The notes: generated from the letters alone by a model not told the origin. 64,000 bases of DNA from Siderastrea siderea (GCA_964030785.1 OZ034967.1:45568033-45632032); one strand, 5' to 3'; positions 26,301 through 41,659 are shown, counted from the stretch's first letter. Program-made: numbers and translations.

Positions 26301-29300
26301 TTCGGATACGGTGTTAGAAAAAAACTTTCAAATTGGTTAGGGGTGCTAAACGCGGGCTTTTGAAAATGGAGGTCATTTCCAGTGAGTTTTCAACTAAAAA
26401 AATAAACTAGGAGGTTGAGCTCAGAGTTCGATTGTTATGATTTTTCTTTGCGTTTTATGTGGCTGGATGCGCTCAGCGCTGTTGGCGATTCCAGATAGCG
26501 TCACGGCGTGATTGAACAACCAGACTCAACCTCAAAATTTGGACAAATTCCCCAAAAATCATTTGCCAAAAAAATGCAATGAATGGGGCTGAATAGCACT
26601 ATGAGAGCCAATCAGATTCGCCTATTTTCAATAGACCTCGATTACTGTCCACTAAAATGAAAACAGTGCACTACTGAGGTATGAAAAGCTTGCTGAACGC
26701 ATTCGTATACCGCTCGCGCATCCCACTAGCGGTATTTGCAGAAATCTCTTATTGCGTCTTTGCGTCGGATTCCTCTAATTGTGTTTCTTAGCCATCGAAA
26801 ATCCAGTTGTTCGTGTTGTTTCGTCGTTCTGGAATCATCTTTCCTGGAACAAGAAAACTCACAGTTTATTTCCTTCGAGCATCTGGGCTACGTAACTTCA
26901 TAACGACTCAATAAATGTCCGTTTCAAGCCTTGCTGGTTTCATTTACTATTGCTCTGCATTTGCACCTGTGTCGGCCATTTTTTCATTTCTTTTTCACTG
27001 AGTCTTTTCTTATCCTCGCCTTGCGCCGAGAGTTTTTCTCTGAGTTCTTTGGCTTTCCCTCCCTGTTCCAAAAAGTGGCATTCCCTAATTCCAATTTGAT
27101 CTGTGATCTGAGTGCGTAGAGGATCTTTCGTTCGTGTTCAGTGTTAGTAAAATTTCAATCAGAAAAGGTCATTTACTATGGTTTTACCTTAACTGATGTA
27201 AAAACGCTTTCATTTCGTTAGTTTATGTTGCTGTTTTGTATTTCATTTTAAAGTCTTGTTGACCTAAGCAAGGAGTTGGAAAAACGAAGCAAGATCCGCA
27301 ACTGGGAGGGAAAAAGAGATCATTTGAACGAGAGACTTGACTCTTGCCAGGATAAGCTGCGCCTTGTAAAACGAGACGAGAAGCCGCATGATTCCGAGGC
27401 AGATGAAGACCTTTTAGCAGCAGCAAAGGTAAGGGATAAATCTAATCAAGTTTAAGTTTATTCAAGTTTATTCAACAAAATTAAAGGAGGATTTTTACAT
27501 ACTGCTCTACCCGCAGATAGCAAAGGCTAATCCAGGCGGGTAGAGCAAAGCCACAATAAAACAAGCAATTATTATTTATTTTACTGTTTTTATCTCAGAG
27601 TTTTCTGCCAAGCAAGGGTTAACATCTCAAATTACTTGTATTGGAGAAATAAAAACACCTAGATATCTCGTAAGCAATCTTTAAAAAAACCAAAACAAAA
27701 CAAAAAACAAGATAGCGTGGGGAAGAAAGTAAAAAACGAAGACCACGTGGGCTACCTTAGCACTCAATTCCTTCAGATTTTGCGAAAAAATGGCCTCAAT
27801 TTTGGTGTTATCTTCATCACGAAACTCGAAAAAATTAACACCCGGTTAAATAAGTCGCAATAACGTAGTGAGCTATGAAATTCTAGGAGCTGGGTGTTAT
27901 GCATCAAACGCGACAAGAGGACTAGTAGAAAAGAAGAGTAGGAAGAAAGGACTGCCTCATTTTGCAAAAATTCGAGATTTCGGATCACAGTAACATAACA
28001 AACGTGAGAAAAGATTCGTCGATCACCCGAAAATTTGAGGTGTTTTCCTGTTTGCAATATTTTTTAAGCACAACTTTAACTATTTCTGATTTAAAAACTG
28101 ATTTTTTTCAACCTTTCTGAATTCATCATTTTCTTTCTCTCAGGCTTGCTATGAAAAACTTATTTCCCTTGAACCAGAAGTAAAAGGAGTTGCGGACGAC
28201 GGAAATGATCTCGTGCGAATTGAGAATCTCATTGGTGATCAAAGAGGCGACATAGAAAAAGACATTCGTGATTTTGAAGACCGATACGAAGAGCTTAAGA
28301 ATAGAAGCAACGAGGAAGTGAAGAGGTGAAATGTCTTTTCCCGTTGTGTTTTCAAGTATCTTGGAATCATACCACTGGTGACCTTAAGCTGGTTTAATGT
28401 CGCAAGCAAAGGCATAAGCATAGGTGCAGAGATGCATTGGCATGCATAGGCATAAGCATGCATCAGCATAGACATGGGCATAGGCATGTATATGCATTGG
28501 TATAGCTATTAATAGGCGGACATGAGCACAGGCCTGCAGTCATAGGCATATGCTAATACATGCATAGCATGAATTGGTATAGGCATAAGTATACATGCAT
28601 AGTATCCATAGGCACAGACATATGCATAGACATAGACTTGAGCATTAGCATAAGCACGTCTACATAATGAAACAATTCTACCACTCAGTCTCGCTTGTTG
28701 GCGAGGAGCTTTGCTTGATAATATTTGGTGAAGTAATTGCTTTGTTACATGGACAACCTCTGAAAGGTTAGACATGCTTTTAACTTACCAAAACAAATTT
28801 TTTCATTGAAAGAAGTATCATTCTCGTGCGGCTTTTCTACTCGTGAAATATGAGCCGATAGCCTACGAGGACTAACCATATCAGAGCGCGCGCCTGCTTA
28901 TTTTCAGAGGCTGTCTACACCTAATTGCAGTAATGTTGGTATATAAGAAAGGAAAAACTAAAAAAAAAAACGCCAAATCGGAATTAATTAGCTTAGTCAT
29001 GATGGCTTTCAGTATTTTTCTTCCAAGAAAATGTGATCCAGGAGGGTAACCAGAATCGTCTCCTTAGCTAAAAAGTTAACGTAAAGACTTTTTTTGCAAC
29101 AAACATTTGTTCAGTGGCAGTATTCGAAGCCCTAAGGATTCTAAATGCCTAATCAATTCCTATTTGTTTCTTTTTTTTTTCATTTTGTATGGCAACGTTA
29201 TTGCAATTAGGTGTATGTAATAATTATCATAAGGAAGCTTCAGCAACCACGACTACGGTATTGACAGTGGCACTAAACAAAAGGTTTAGTTAGCAAAACA

Positions 29301-32300
29301 ATGTCTGTGCTCGCTCGTTTTTCATTTTGAAGCATTTCTTTGCCAGGTAATGATCACAACGACAACATGAAATGTCCAAACTCAGAGTTTAATGGAGAAC
29401 GTGAACATGCACCAATGATTTTTCTTTTTCTTTCTGAACTTGAACGCCATCCCTACCTATTCAGTTTGTTAATGATTTGGTCATACTGCTCAAGTTGAAC
29501 AAGTTGGAATAATCATGAAGTAGCTGGAGTAGCATGGACTTAAGTTTTAAAGTGATGTTTTGTTGCCATCATCATCGTGACTGCTTACGCCTCGTCGTCT
29601 CATTTGTTTTTTTTTTCTTTTTTTAATGCAACCTTTATTACATCACAGCCACATTACTTACAATACTATTACAAGCTTACTACAATAGAAATTACTTACA
29701 CTACATACGATACTATTGCTTACACCACTACTTATAATGAGTTTACGTAATTACTTACATCGTCTCATTTGTTGACAACTTGATTTTTAACATATAAGAA
29801 CATTCTATGGTTAAATAACTCGGACATTATAAGCTTTGGGCTACCTATCTGCAGCCTTTGACTGATAGGTAGCCCAATGTTTTTAATTTTTGAATTATTT
29901 AACCAGAGATCATGCTTATATTTTCATCGTTCCTTTCCCTGGTTACGCGGCCATTTCCAGAAACATGATTTTTGATACCTTAGGCTCGAGGAGCTCCATT
30001 CCCAAGAAGAGTTGAACAAAAAAGCAAAGCTGGATAAATGGCAGGAAATCGCAGAGAGGACATCAGCGTTAGTTGAGGATGGCCGAGGAAAACTTAATGA
30101 TGTCAAATCAAAGGATCCCCACACCACCCCTGAGATACAAGAACAGATCGAAGAGCTACAGGTGGGCTACGTTGTCTGGTACCTGTATTTCAACAACAAC
30201 AGAAACTATGTCCAGAATGCCACTTTAAATTGTATTCTCCCAGTGTATGTTGATTGCTTTGTTAGGTTGTTGGATAGAAAGTCAAGACACGTTTGTAATT
30301 GTTACCTTCTCCGGGACTGTTACTTTCTGGAAAGTCACTTTCGAGAACTATCACAAAAGATTAAATTTAGCCGTTACGTTAGCTGTTTTCAAGGTTTCTT
30401 TTTCTTGACAGTACTGAATGGAGGCTTGCATTATGAATCGTCAATAGGACCACCTCGTTTTTGGGCCAGGGTTTTGCTCGGACTATTAAAATATGATCCT
30501 ATAAACGGAATGGTCGAATTACTGGGTTATCAAATGAGAAATGACTGCACGAGCTTCTGTTGGTGGCAATAGAAACGAGGTGACAGTGAGACGGATACAT
30601 TTTAATCCTTTTTTATGTCGGCAGTCTTTGATCTGAGCATTATCATAAATTATGGAAAATTTTATAGTTAGGTTGGCAAATGAAAACACGAAAAATTGAA
30701 AGAGACTGGCACACCCAGCCATACAAACGTCTGTAAATGTTGTAAAGTTTGAAAGCATCATTTGAAACCGGTTTCCATCCTTTTTCTTTCAAACTTCGCA
30801 TGTTGACTAAATGCTATATACTCTTTCTAGTTATGTATACTCTTTGTTTTGTTTATCGGATAAATTTCAATTTTCAAGATGTAAATAAAGACGTCAGCAA
30901 GGATCCGCCTGTAGGCTCCAAAGTACCATCAACACTCAAAACATTTGACATTTGCTTTTTATTCTCGGTTTTAGAATTGTATTGACGACTTGGCCAATGC
31001 CTTTCCTGAGATTCAATCTGGTTACGATTACGGCAGTGACCTGCTTGGAGATAAACAGATTAGCGAAGAGGACAAGGACAAAATCGAGAAGGATAGGGAT
31101 ACCATCGGGCGCGAATTTCAAGTTCTACAAAATGACATCAACGACGAGCAAAACAGGTAAGCAACGTTTTAAGGGATGAGAACTATTATCGTTGTGTTAG
31201 TCATCGTTATGTTGTCATCATCGTCATCACCATCGTCGTTGTCATAGTCACCTTCACCATCATCATCATCATCATCATCATCGTCATCAACACCTTCGTC
31301 GTCGTCGTCGTCACCATTATGTCAATTGTCGGAAAGTTTGATTGGAACTTCACGACTCACTTTTTCACATTTCTTGTATGTGACTAAGCGCTTAGTGGAG
31401 GCACAGAGTTTTCAAAATACAAGATGGCAAGAGGTTTTCAAAACTGATGACCTTGCTGACAAAAATCTGCGTCCTGAGATTTTAGCGGAAGTCTTCTAAG
31501 AGTCAGGTGTGACAGTTAATGATTTTAAATCTTGTTGATGGCTTGGCTTATTTGCTTGACTAAGATGAACTCCGCTCAGGTTGTCAAAATGTCTGTCACT
31601 TAATGTCACAAACGACTGTTTATTCGCGAAAAATCATACTTGACGTGGGTGTCAGTCAAACGCAAAAAGACAACGACAATTCCATTTTCTTTTCCTCGAG
31701 ACTGCTGTACGTAGTGAACAACGCTTATCTGCCTGAAGTTTGTAAGAAATCAAATGCAAGTGAAATAGCAACAAAGCAAAAACAGAGAACGAGAAAACTA
31801 GCAACAACACTTTGCATGAAGCTCTACTTATGGGCTTAAACCTTTGACTAAGAAATACTCACACTGTTGTTACTGTTTCACCGTGTTTAGGTTGAATGCC
31901 TTGTTGGCAGAGGTAACCGCTGAAGACGAAAGAAAGTCGGAAAAGATGAAAAAGTGGAAGGACTGGAGAGACAAATTAAACTCCAAATACAAGAAGACCC
32001 GAGGGAAGTTCAACAAAGTCAAGGGTCAAGGAATTCCTAAGGAACCAAAGAAAGTTCAAAAACAGCTTGAGCTCACACGTGTAAGTGTCACTGTGAACTG
32101 AGTTTTACAGAAAGCTGACAGATGAAGAGTTTCAAGGCTTTTAAAAAAGGTGTAGTCGTTTTGAAATGCATAAAAGAAATCTTTTCACCACTAAATAAAT
32201 AAAAAAAATTTACATTTCGACTGAGAAAAACAACCAACGAAAGTGTGCATACCGTTGTATTTATTCTAAGTGATGTTTTTTACGTCTGGTCACGCAACCA

Positions 32301-35300
32301 GTTCATTTATAAGAGAGCACCAGATCAGAGTACGAATATACGACTTTCGAATTTCAAACCAGTTGCGTTCCCAGACCCCTCACTCCGTGTATGATTGACA
32401 ACTAGAGAATGAGGATCTAGGAATGAGATTGGTCGCTTTAATCCTTTCCACCAAACCAAAGAGGTCGCAAAAAACTTGAAAGGGAGGGGCAGTCAAAGAA
32501 AATATCCCTTTAAGGAAGTATCTACGCAAAGACCAGGCAAAACGAAGTAGATGAGAAATAACATATTTTCTTCTACCAGTCATCTATACTGATTTTTTAA
32601 TGTTCTCTTAGGAATGTTCTTCCGACATCGCGGAATCAGTGCCTGAGATCCAAGAAGCGTTTAAGTGCGCTGACGAGCTGATCAAAGACAAAAATGTTAA
32701 TAAGGATGACAAGGAGAGTATACAGAAAGAAGTTAAAGAAATTGGAGAGGGATTCAAGAACCTGAAACTGGAGATTAATGATTACGAGAAAGAGTAAGGG
32801 CGGATTCAGAAAGAGCTAAAAGGAATAAGCGGCAGAATTATCAGAAATGCAACTGTGTCATTCTTTTCAGTTGTGCAACGCAGCCATCCATGTGTAATTC
32901 TTGGGTCGGGGGGGGGGGGGGATGGACTACCAGGTGTGTAATCCCCGAAGGTTATAGTTTTTGAACCATTTTGTTTATCGCATCACTTCTCTACTTGAGA
33001 AGAACTCTGCAGAGAATTATTGGTCAAGACTCTTTTTTCAGCGGGAGCCCATAGTCTCCGGTTTTCACTTCACGTTTAAATCTTGATCTTGACGTTTAAA
33101 TCTCGTAGATCATACCTCGTTAACAATAAAACAGGCTGTTTTATGCTCTTCATCCTAAAAAAGCATTTTTAAGCCAATCACCGTAATCAGAAATAGTACA
33201 CCCAACGTTCACATACTCTGGTTTCGCCCATCCCGCCCTTCCCCGCTCATGTCACATGTCCAGCTGTGTATCGCACATTTAGTATTGCATAAATGCACAT
33301 TCATATGCAGGGGAGGGGGGTGCCCCTCTAGATAAGCTGTACGTGATAGGTATGTGCCACTCTAAAGGGCCTGTTTTTTAAGTCGTTGTCTGAGGTAGGG
33401 TATATTTTCCTTACTGGTTTGAGTTAGTTTATTCATTTTTGCCCTTCGTTTGGCTGTAACTCCCAAATAAGAACCATTTTCTTTTCCTTTCCTTCACAAA
33501 TGTAATACTTGCCTGCAGTTTGTAATTATTGTCGTCTAATTGTTCTATTTAAGGCTGGAGAATTTGAGCCTCAAGCAAGAAGAAGAGAAAAAGGAGAAAG
33601 TAGATAGATGGGAAATTTGGATCATTCGAATAAAAGAGCTGCAGGGCAAGTGTCAAGAAAAGATGAAAGACCTCAAGTCGAAGAGCGAACCACAGAACAA
33701 GAAGGATGTGGAGGAACAAATCATCCTTGCAAATGTTAGTAATACAGAACAGAACAGAACAGATACTTTTATTTTTTTCAGTCAGGGTGATCCCTCCCTT
33801 CAGCATTACGTAAAAAAAAAAGACGATGACGGTAATTGTGACGATGGCGAAGACAATGTTGATAAGGATGACAGTGACAATGACAACGACGACCACGATA
33901 TACAATGTTGATGACAATGACGGTGACATTGACAGGGCTGCAAATAATTTTTCTTTTTTAAAAGAACATATATCCGACCAAGTCTCCATTTTGGTCGGAC
34001 AAAACAGAAATGTGGTCGGACATTTTTTTAATTACTATTTTTAAGTGGAAGTCTTTTTGAAATAATTATTTCTTATCATTATTTACTTATTATTTGGACT
34101 TATATTACTTATATTGAACTCCTGAGTTCAAACCATTTACAGTGTTACTTTTAAATCCCTTGGCTCGTAAAGTTAAAGATAATAATTAGTGTTAGAGTGA
34201 CTTCTCGTGGTCTCGTCTGTCCAAATCTTCCAAACCAATACTCAGAAAATAAAAGCCCTCATGCCCTCACTTGATTTAAAACGTGGTAATGGACATCCTT
34301 AAGCTCAGAGTCCTGTCAAATGTAAGGAATTCTCAAAGTTAGTGTCAAATACGGCTCCTTGTTTATCACTGTAGGAATGCCAAGTGGAGCTTGAGTCCGC
34401 CAAGCCAGTGATTCACGAAGGGCTCGACTATGGCAGACTGCTGCTGGACGATGATGTCATTGATGATGACAAAAAGGCTGATATCAAGAAGGAAGTGGAT
34501 GAAGTGGAATATGATTTAGCAAAAATGGAGAAGGATAGTGCTGATGAGCAGGGCAGGTAATTATAAATAGTGGTTCCGTCAGTCACTAAGCCTGCACGAC
34601 GATCAGCTGGCCAGGCAGTACGTCTGTCGGTAAAATAGTGAAATGGTATGCTGGTAGGTCAGGCAGCCAAACATCAGCCAGTCAGTCAGTCATTCAGTTA
34701 GTAAGTCAACCAGTCAACGAGCCAGTCAGTCAGTCAGTCAGTCAGTCAGTCAACCAGCCAGTGAGCCAACCAGTCCGTCAGTCAGTTAGTTAGTAAGTCA
34801 ACCAGTCGGTCAACCAGTCAACACGCCAGCCAGTCAGTCCGTCAGTCAGTCAGTCAGTCAACCAGTCAGCGAGCCAACCAGTCAGTCAGTCAGTCATCCA
34901 TTTGTCAGTCAATCATTGAGACAGACATTCAACTGGACATTCAATCAGTCAGTCAGTCAGTCAGTCGGTCAGTCGGACAGACAGCCCGCTTCAGCCAGTT
35001 GTTTAGGTGGTTATGTACTCTGATAGTCAGCCATCCATGCTTTTAAACAGATAATTGTTTCATTCTTATGGTCAGGTTTTTCCTCATTCTGTCACTTTTC
35101 CAGTGTTGCAAACAGCAGGGATGTGAGCAGTTTCCAGTCGTCTTTTTTTAATTACTCTTACAAGTTTGCTTGTGTTTAATTAAGGTTGGAAGTTCTCGCC
35201 GCCCAGTATGACACCGACAAGAAAGAAAAGCTGGAGAAATGGGAAACTTGGAAAGTAAAGATCAAATCAATTCTTGCCTTAAATCGAAAGCAATTGAACG

Positions 35301-38300
35301 AGATCAAATCAGAAGAGCCTCCAACAGATCACAGGAAAGTGGAGGAGCAACTAGCGAAGGCCAAGGTAATATTGGAAGCGTATTGCGGTGTTTTCATTCG
35401 ATATAGGTTTTGGCGGCTTGTTCACAACTTTGTTAGTCTTTCACTGGGAAACGTTTTTTGCGCGACGAAGACGACGTCGGAAACGAGGGTATCACGGAAC
35501 AAAAGGAAAAAAGAGCAAATTAATGGCTCTGCGTGAAACCGCCTGGTCTTTTATTTACCATTCCCTCTAAAATGGAATCATCAAATGGCTAAACGTAAGG
35601 TGTTTTGGATAACATTAAAACACGTCGGTAAATTTTCCTTTCCCCTTTTTAACTTAAACGCCATCCTTACGAATTTAGCTCCTGGATATTTCGATCACAT
35701 TGAACAAATCAAACGTGTTGAAGTTATCGCCAAATAGTTTAGGAGAAGGTGAATTCAATTTTTGACTGACGCTCCAGGGTGTTGCCATGGTGTTTGCTTA
35801 GCCCTTAAATTAAGCCCCACAGTCATTATGCAAATTCTCCTTACTGGTCTCCATGCATATTTTTAAGTACTGTTTGGGAGAACTTGTTTAAACAGGTCAA
35901 TCCATCTTTGATGGTCATTTCCATTATTCTCATGACCTGGTATGCATTAAAATGCATTGATATGATAAGGAGAAGTTTTATGCAGATCGCTATTGGGGCT
36001 TTAAAGGGTTAAGGTCTCTTGCAGGGTTGTTGGGTGGTTTGGAGGCAGCACGGTTCTTTCTTCCTGAGCCTGTTTCTTCTCAGTTTCTTTAATTTGCGCT
36101 CCATCAGGCTCTTCGTTTCGCAAGCGCTTTCGATGCCTCCTCCGTTAAAATCAGGTTTACGTTTATAAGGTCAGCCACTTCCACTCAATGAAGTTTTTAA
36201 TTTGTTGTCTTGATGTTGGTTTTCTAATTCCCTGGTAAGTTGCAAACGAACATTCACATGTGAGTGGCAATGCTTAGGTGTGTTTCTTAGGTAACTGGTA
36301 TGTCTCTTTAGTCTACGCTTTATTTTTACTTTCTATACGCGGACCCCTCTCCTAAGCGGTCTTGCTCCCAGCCACACACAAACACTACAGTTTTAGCCTG
36401 CCATAGGCGGACATCTCTCGTGAGCTCTACCCAGTCGTGGTACCAGCCAAATGCCCTATATGCCGGGTTTTTTTATTACGAGAGTTTCTCCCACAGCTGG
36501 AGTTTGCCTACATTAAATGAAAGGCACAGACTATTGAATCACTGGTCTTGAGGCTTTTACAATCGTCGCTAATCTGATTTTTTTTCTGTTTGTTTCAATC
36601 AGGATTGTCAAGACAGTCTACGGAATTCAGAACCGGAAATAAAGTTCGCTTTAGAATGCGGTGAGCGATTGATCGATGATGATGTTGCCGATCCAGAAGA
36701 CAAGGAAAAAATCCAACAAGATATAGAGGAGCTGGCAAAAGCTTTGAAAGATCTCAAGGAAGAGGCTGCTAAAGAAAGAATAAGGTAAAATTCGCCGTAT
36801 TTTATTCGCAATCATTATTCCAGTTAGTCTGCGTGGGAACCGTCGTTGTTGGTTTTTGTGCACGTTAAAAGCGTTTTTCGCTTTTTGGCGCGGGAAAGTT
36901 GGGGCAAGGTCTTGACCCAACTTTCGCGCCGCCAAAAAGCAAAAACCACTCACTTTCAACTCGTAGAAAAACTCAGGAAATGCTTGCTAAGTACGTCGTA
37001 TCAGATTGCATTCCAGTCACAGACGGCCAAGGAAACACATAATCTCCTGAACTGAAATGAAATTCCACTTCGCCACTCTTCAAGCTATCTCCAAGCGAAC
37101 TCGCATGTCAATTTTAGTAAGTAGCAGTGTTGTAACTTCCTAGTGCTTAAATTCGCACGCGACTAAGGGTGTGGACTCCCAAACGAGGGCGTAGGGTTGC
37201 AAGGCGTTGTACCGTCTTGCTACCCTGTCTGGGCAGGGATCGAAAGTATAACTGAACAGCTTGAAAAGTGGTGCAATATTATTACGGGCGGCATAGCATT
37301 TGGGTACACCATCCCCTAAGGCAACGTGCTTTGATCGAAGCTCCATTTGTTTCACTGCCCTCCGTAACTCAATCGTTCAACACTGTTTTAAATACCGAAC
37401 TAGCTAGCCTCCCACCAGTTACGATTTTTAAACATCTGTTTCTTCCAATCTTTGATACTTTTTCGAGTTTGTTCTTAGTTAGTGACAGATAAAAAAACCT
37501 CTGTAGTCGTTATATATTTCCTTTGAAAGGACAGAGTAGATCTAGTAAAATGTGAATTCTGAGAGAAGCAGTCAAAAAATATACGAGGACACGAAAATTT
37601 ATTTCTGACGCTAAATCTTTATTTATTTTTTTCAGGTTAGAACAGTTACATGCCCAACAAAATCAGGAGAAGGAGCAGAAACTGAAACAGTGGGAGATAT
37701 GGATAATTCGGATTACAGAGCTGGAGAAAAAATGCCAGGAGAAGCTTGATGATCTGAAGTCTAAAGGAGAGCCAGAGGACACGAAAGACGTGGAAGAGCA
37801 GATTATTCTGGCCAAAGTTAGTTTATTTTAATTCAAGTTGTTGTTGGGTTGGCATGGCTAATTGCATAAAAGCTCAAGAAGTGCTCTATTCAAGTGCGGC
37901 GCTTGTGATTGCGCTTTAGCTTCTGCTTGCCTCAGTACTGTTTTATTTTATACACCTGGGGCTTGGACGCTAGTGAAAGTCAGGCTTAATTCGGTACAAA
38001 TGCGTCTTGGGTCTTGCATCCAGCAGTCTGGGTGAAGTCGAATCTGGATTACCGCAACTGAAGAATACTGTAGCAAAGCAAAATTTGGCGTAACATTTCG
38101 ATGTGTTGGAAGCCTTGCCCCACGGACAAAGGAACATGACAGTTGAACCTGTAAATTATCTCCCATAAGGTGAACAAGTGGTCTGGACTCCCATAGGCAG
38201 AGATCATCTTATTGGCGGAGACGGGGCGGGGGGGGGGGCGATGACACTGAACAGCAAATTTCAAGGTCCTCTGAGAATGGTTTTGTTGACCTCTGTGCCT

Positions 38301-41300
38301 TATCGTTACGACTAAATTGACCACTCTGACGGCCTCTGATATTCCAACTGTTTTCATGTAGGAATTTCAAGAAGAGCTGGAGTCAGCGAAACCCGAAATT
38401 GACGAGGGTCTTGCATATGGCTCGCTTCTTTTGGAAGATGACTTGATTGATGAGGAGAACAAGGCGGATATCAAGCGCGATATACAAAACCTGGAAGAAG
38501 ATCTGGCAAAACTGGAAAAAGGCAGAGACGAGGAACAGAACAGGTAGACTAATAGTCTTTGCAATTTGTGATGCAGGCTGTCTTTAATCATGGTGGATGT
38601 ACTGAGATTGCGAAATTCTCATCTCTGGTCGTAATTATGCGCTACAGATTTCGTTTCTGGAAAAATGTGAACAGAAAATGCTCTTTAAGCTTTTATGGAC
38701 AGATTTCAGTTGTTTTTAGTGAACCCTGGTACCCCTTGATTGGATGATTCAGACAAAACTTTTCTTTGTTCAAACTCTGAGAGGTGTTTGGAATTGAAAA
38801 GGTTTGTTGATAAACACTGATAAACGTTGATAAACATCTGCTTATAATTTGCACTGTTTTAGCTAAGAAGCTTGAAAGGCTCCTTCCAAATGCTTTCTAT
38901 ATTATTCAAGAAGACATTAAAGAGGTGAAGAGGGGTACGTGGACGGGGACGGCGTTGTGGTGGCATTGGTTATCCTAACAGTCGTTAGAGCCCTCGATCG
39001 GTGTGTTGTATGACGTGGATTCCACTTTCGTTGCGGACACAAAAATTTCCTTTGATTCTCCGATGACGCTTGTGACAAATGGTACTTTGATAAAAATCCA
39101 AAGCCTACAATCTCAGCAGTGAACGTTTGGCCCTTGTGAGAGCCCAGGATTTGTACTGAAGAAAAGTTTTGTCAACGCACTCACCGTATATCCTTTGCTA
39201 AACGCTGTCTTTCACAAGGCCGAGATTTAAATAAAAACCTCTCTATTTAGTCTCCCGCTATTTTCAACATTTGTTGATGTTTGTCTCAAACAGGTTGGAA
39301 GACCTACTTGTCTTTTACCAAGAAGAAGGTCAAAAACAAAAGCTAAAGAAATGGGAAGATTCGGTGGCTCGCAGCAGAGAGTTGATAGACAATTGTGAAG
39401 ATAAGTTGGCAGATCTACAATCTAAAGGTGATCCAAAAGACAAAACGGAAGTTGAGGAGCAAATAGTTTTAGCCAAAGTAAGATTCGTGTTTGTTTGTTT
39501 GTTTGTTTGTTTAATTGTTAGAAAAGTTGAGAGCATCCGTAGTGAAATTGAAGCGAAACCTATCAGTCAGTCTGAACGCGATCTCGTACCTCCTGACAAA
39601 CCTGTGGTGAACAAAAACGCAAAACTGCGCTCTTTCCGGAAACTGAGTGAACAAGAAATCTACGATCTGATTCAGAAGTCGGCCAAAAAGTCATGCGCGC
39701 TAGATCCTCTTCCAACCACTTTGGTATGTGACTCACTTGAAGTTCTGCTTCCGGTCATCACTAAGCTAGTCAACGCCTCACTTACAACTGCCCATTTTCC
39801 AACTGAGTGGAAAGAAGCGATTGTCAACCCGCTGCTGAAAAAAAGTGCTAAGGAAGTGACCAACAAGAACCTACGACCTGTTTGCAACCTTCAATTTGTC
39901 TCAAAAATTACCGAGAGGGCCGTCTTTGACCAAGTGTACAGTCACATCACCGACAACGAACTCTTTCCTATGCTACAGTCTGCTTACAGGAAAGGGCACA
40001 GTACGGAAACTGCCCTACTGAGAGTTGTAAATGATATCTTGTCCAGCATGAATAAACAGCATGTGTCGATTCTGGTACTTCTTGATCTTAGTGCGGCATT
40101 TGACACCGTCGACCATGCCATACTGTTACGTCGACTCGAGACCTCATTTGGTATCACTGACGCCGCTCTCGCACGGTTCTCATCGTATTTGTCTGGACGT
40201 AGCCAGCGCGTGTCAGTAGATGGAGAAAGATCAGATAGTTACCCTTTACCTTATGGTGTGCCTCAGGGTTCATGTCTCGGGCCCCTGCTCTTCAGTACCT
40301 ATGCCAGCAAGTTGTTCGATGTCATCAAGCTGTACCTGCCTAGCGTACACGCATTTGCTGACGATACTCAGCTCTATTTATCCTTCAAACCAGATAACTC
40401 CCATAGTGAAGCAGAGGCAATATATGCTGTGGAACAGTGTATTCGCGCCATAAGGGCGTGGATGAACACTGACAAACTGAAACTTAATGATGACAAAACT
40501 GAGATCATGCTAATTGGAACCCGCCAACAACTTAACAAGGTCAACCTAGATACTCTAACTGTAGGTGATACTAGTGTTTCTACTGCAAATGAGGCGCGAA
40601 ATCTTGGTGTTTGGTTTAACTCACAGCTGAATTTCAATGCCCACATTAGAAAAACATGTAGTCTATCCTTTGGAACACTATATAAAATTAGATGCATCAG
40701 AAAATACCTAACGTTCAAGAGTGCACAAACATTAGTCCTTGCATTAGTAATTGGACGTCTAGATTACTGTAACAGTCTGCTGTACGGTTTACCAGCCAGT
40801 TACATTAACATGTTGCAACGGGTACAAAACGCTGCCGCAAGACTAATCTCGAATACCCCGCGTTTTGGTCACATTTCTCCGGTTATGAAAGACCTGCATT
40901 GGCTACCTGTTAAGTACCGTATAATGTTTAAAATAGTTGTATTCACATTCAAGGCTATACATGGTAGTGCCCCCACATATATTAGTCAGTTAATAAGACT
41001 CAAGCCAAAGTCAACTTATATGCTTCGTTCAAATACAAAGCACTTTCTGCTCGATCAGCCACGTAAAATGAAGAAGACAACAGGAGACAGGGCGTTCCTT
41101 GCCGCTGCACCAACTTTGTGGAACGCCCTCCCAGATGATTTGAGAACTTTGGACAATTTAAAAAGTTTTAAGTCACAGTTAAAAACTCATTTTTTTTAAA
41201 TTAGCATATAATTTGTGTTCGTAGATTTCAATGACATCGGTTTTTTATAGGTATATATATATATGAATAATTTTTATAAGTACATTATTGTTGTAATACT

Positions 41301-41532
41301 ATGATAACTATTTATGTAAAGCGCATTAGATCATATATGCATGGATTTTTGCGCTATAGAAATAATAATAAAGTTAAAGTTAAAGTTGTTTCTTCTCTTA
41401 AACATTAAAGGCGTCATGTTCAGTTGTTAATGCATGAAAGATCCTCCCAACGATTTAAGCAAACTTTAGAAGTTGCATTGTAACAAACGCTAGGTACTCA
41501 ATGTACTATATTTATTTATTTATTTGTTATAT

Positions 41533-41575
<43 letters not shown>

Positions 41576-41622
41576 TTTGTGCTGTATTATGCTGTACTGT
41601 TTGTTGTAAACGGGTTTTTAAG

Positions 41623-41659
<37 letters not shown>

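Noticed and set aside
30012..30572. A 186-codon open frame as an independent protein
   Set aside because: Only its first part is exon 20; the rest is intron read-through past a good donor with no domain.
33549..33989. A 146-codon hydrophobic minus-strand open frame resembling a membrane protein
   Set aside because: It is antisense to exon 24 and to gatgac low-complexity sequence; the hydrophobicity is a composition effect.
34674..34984. A CRISPR-like array
   Set aside because: It is a tetranucleotide microsatellite with no spacers, in an animal gene intron.
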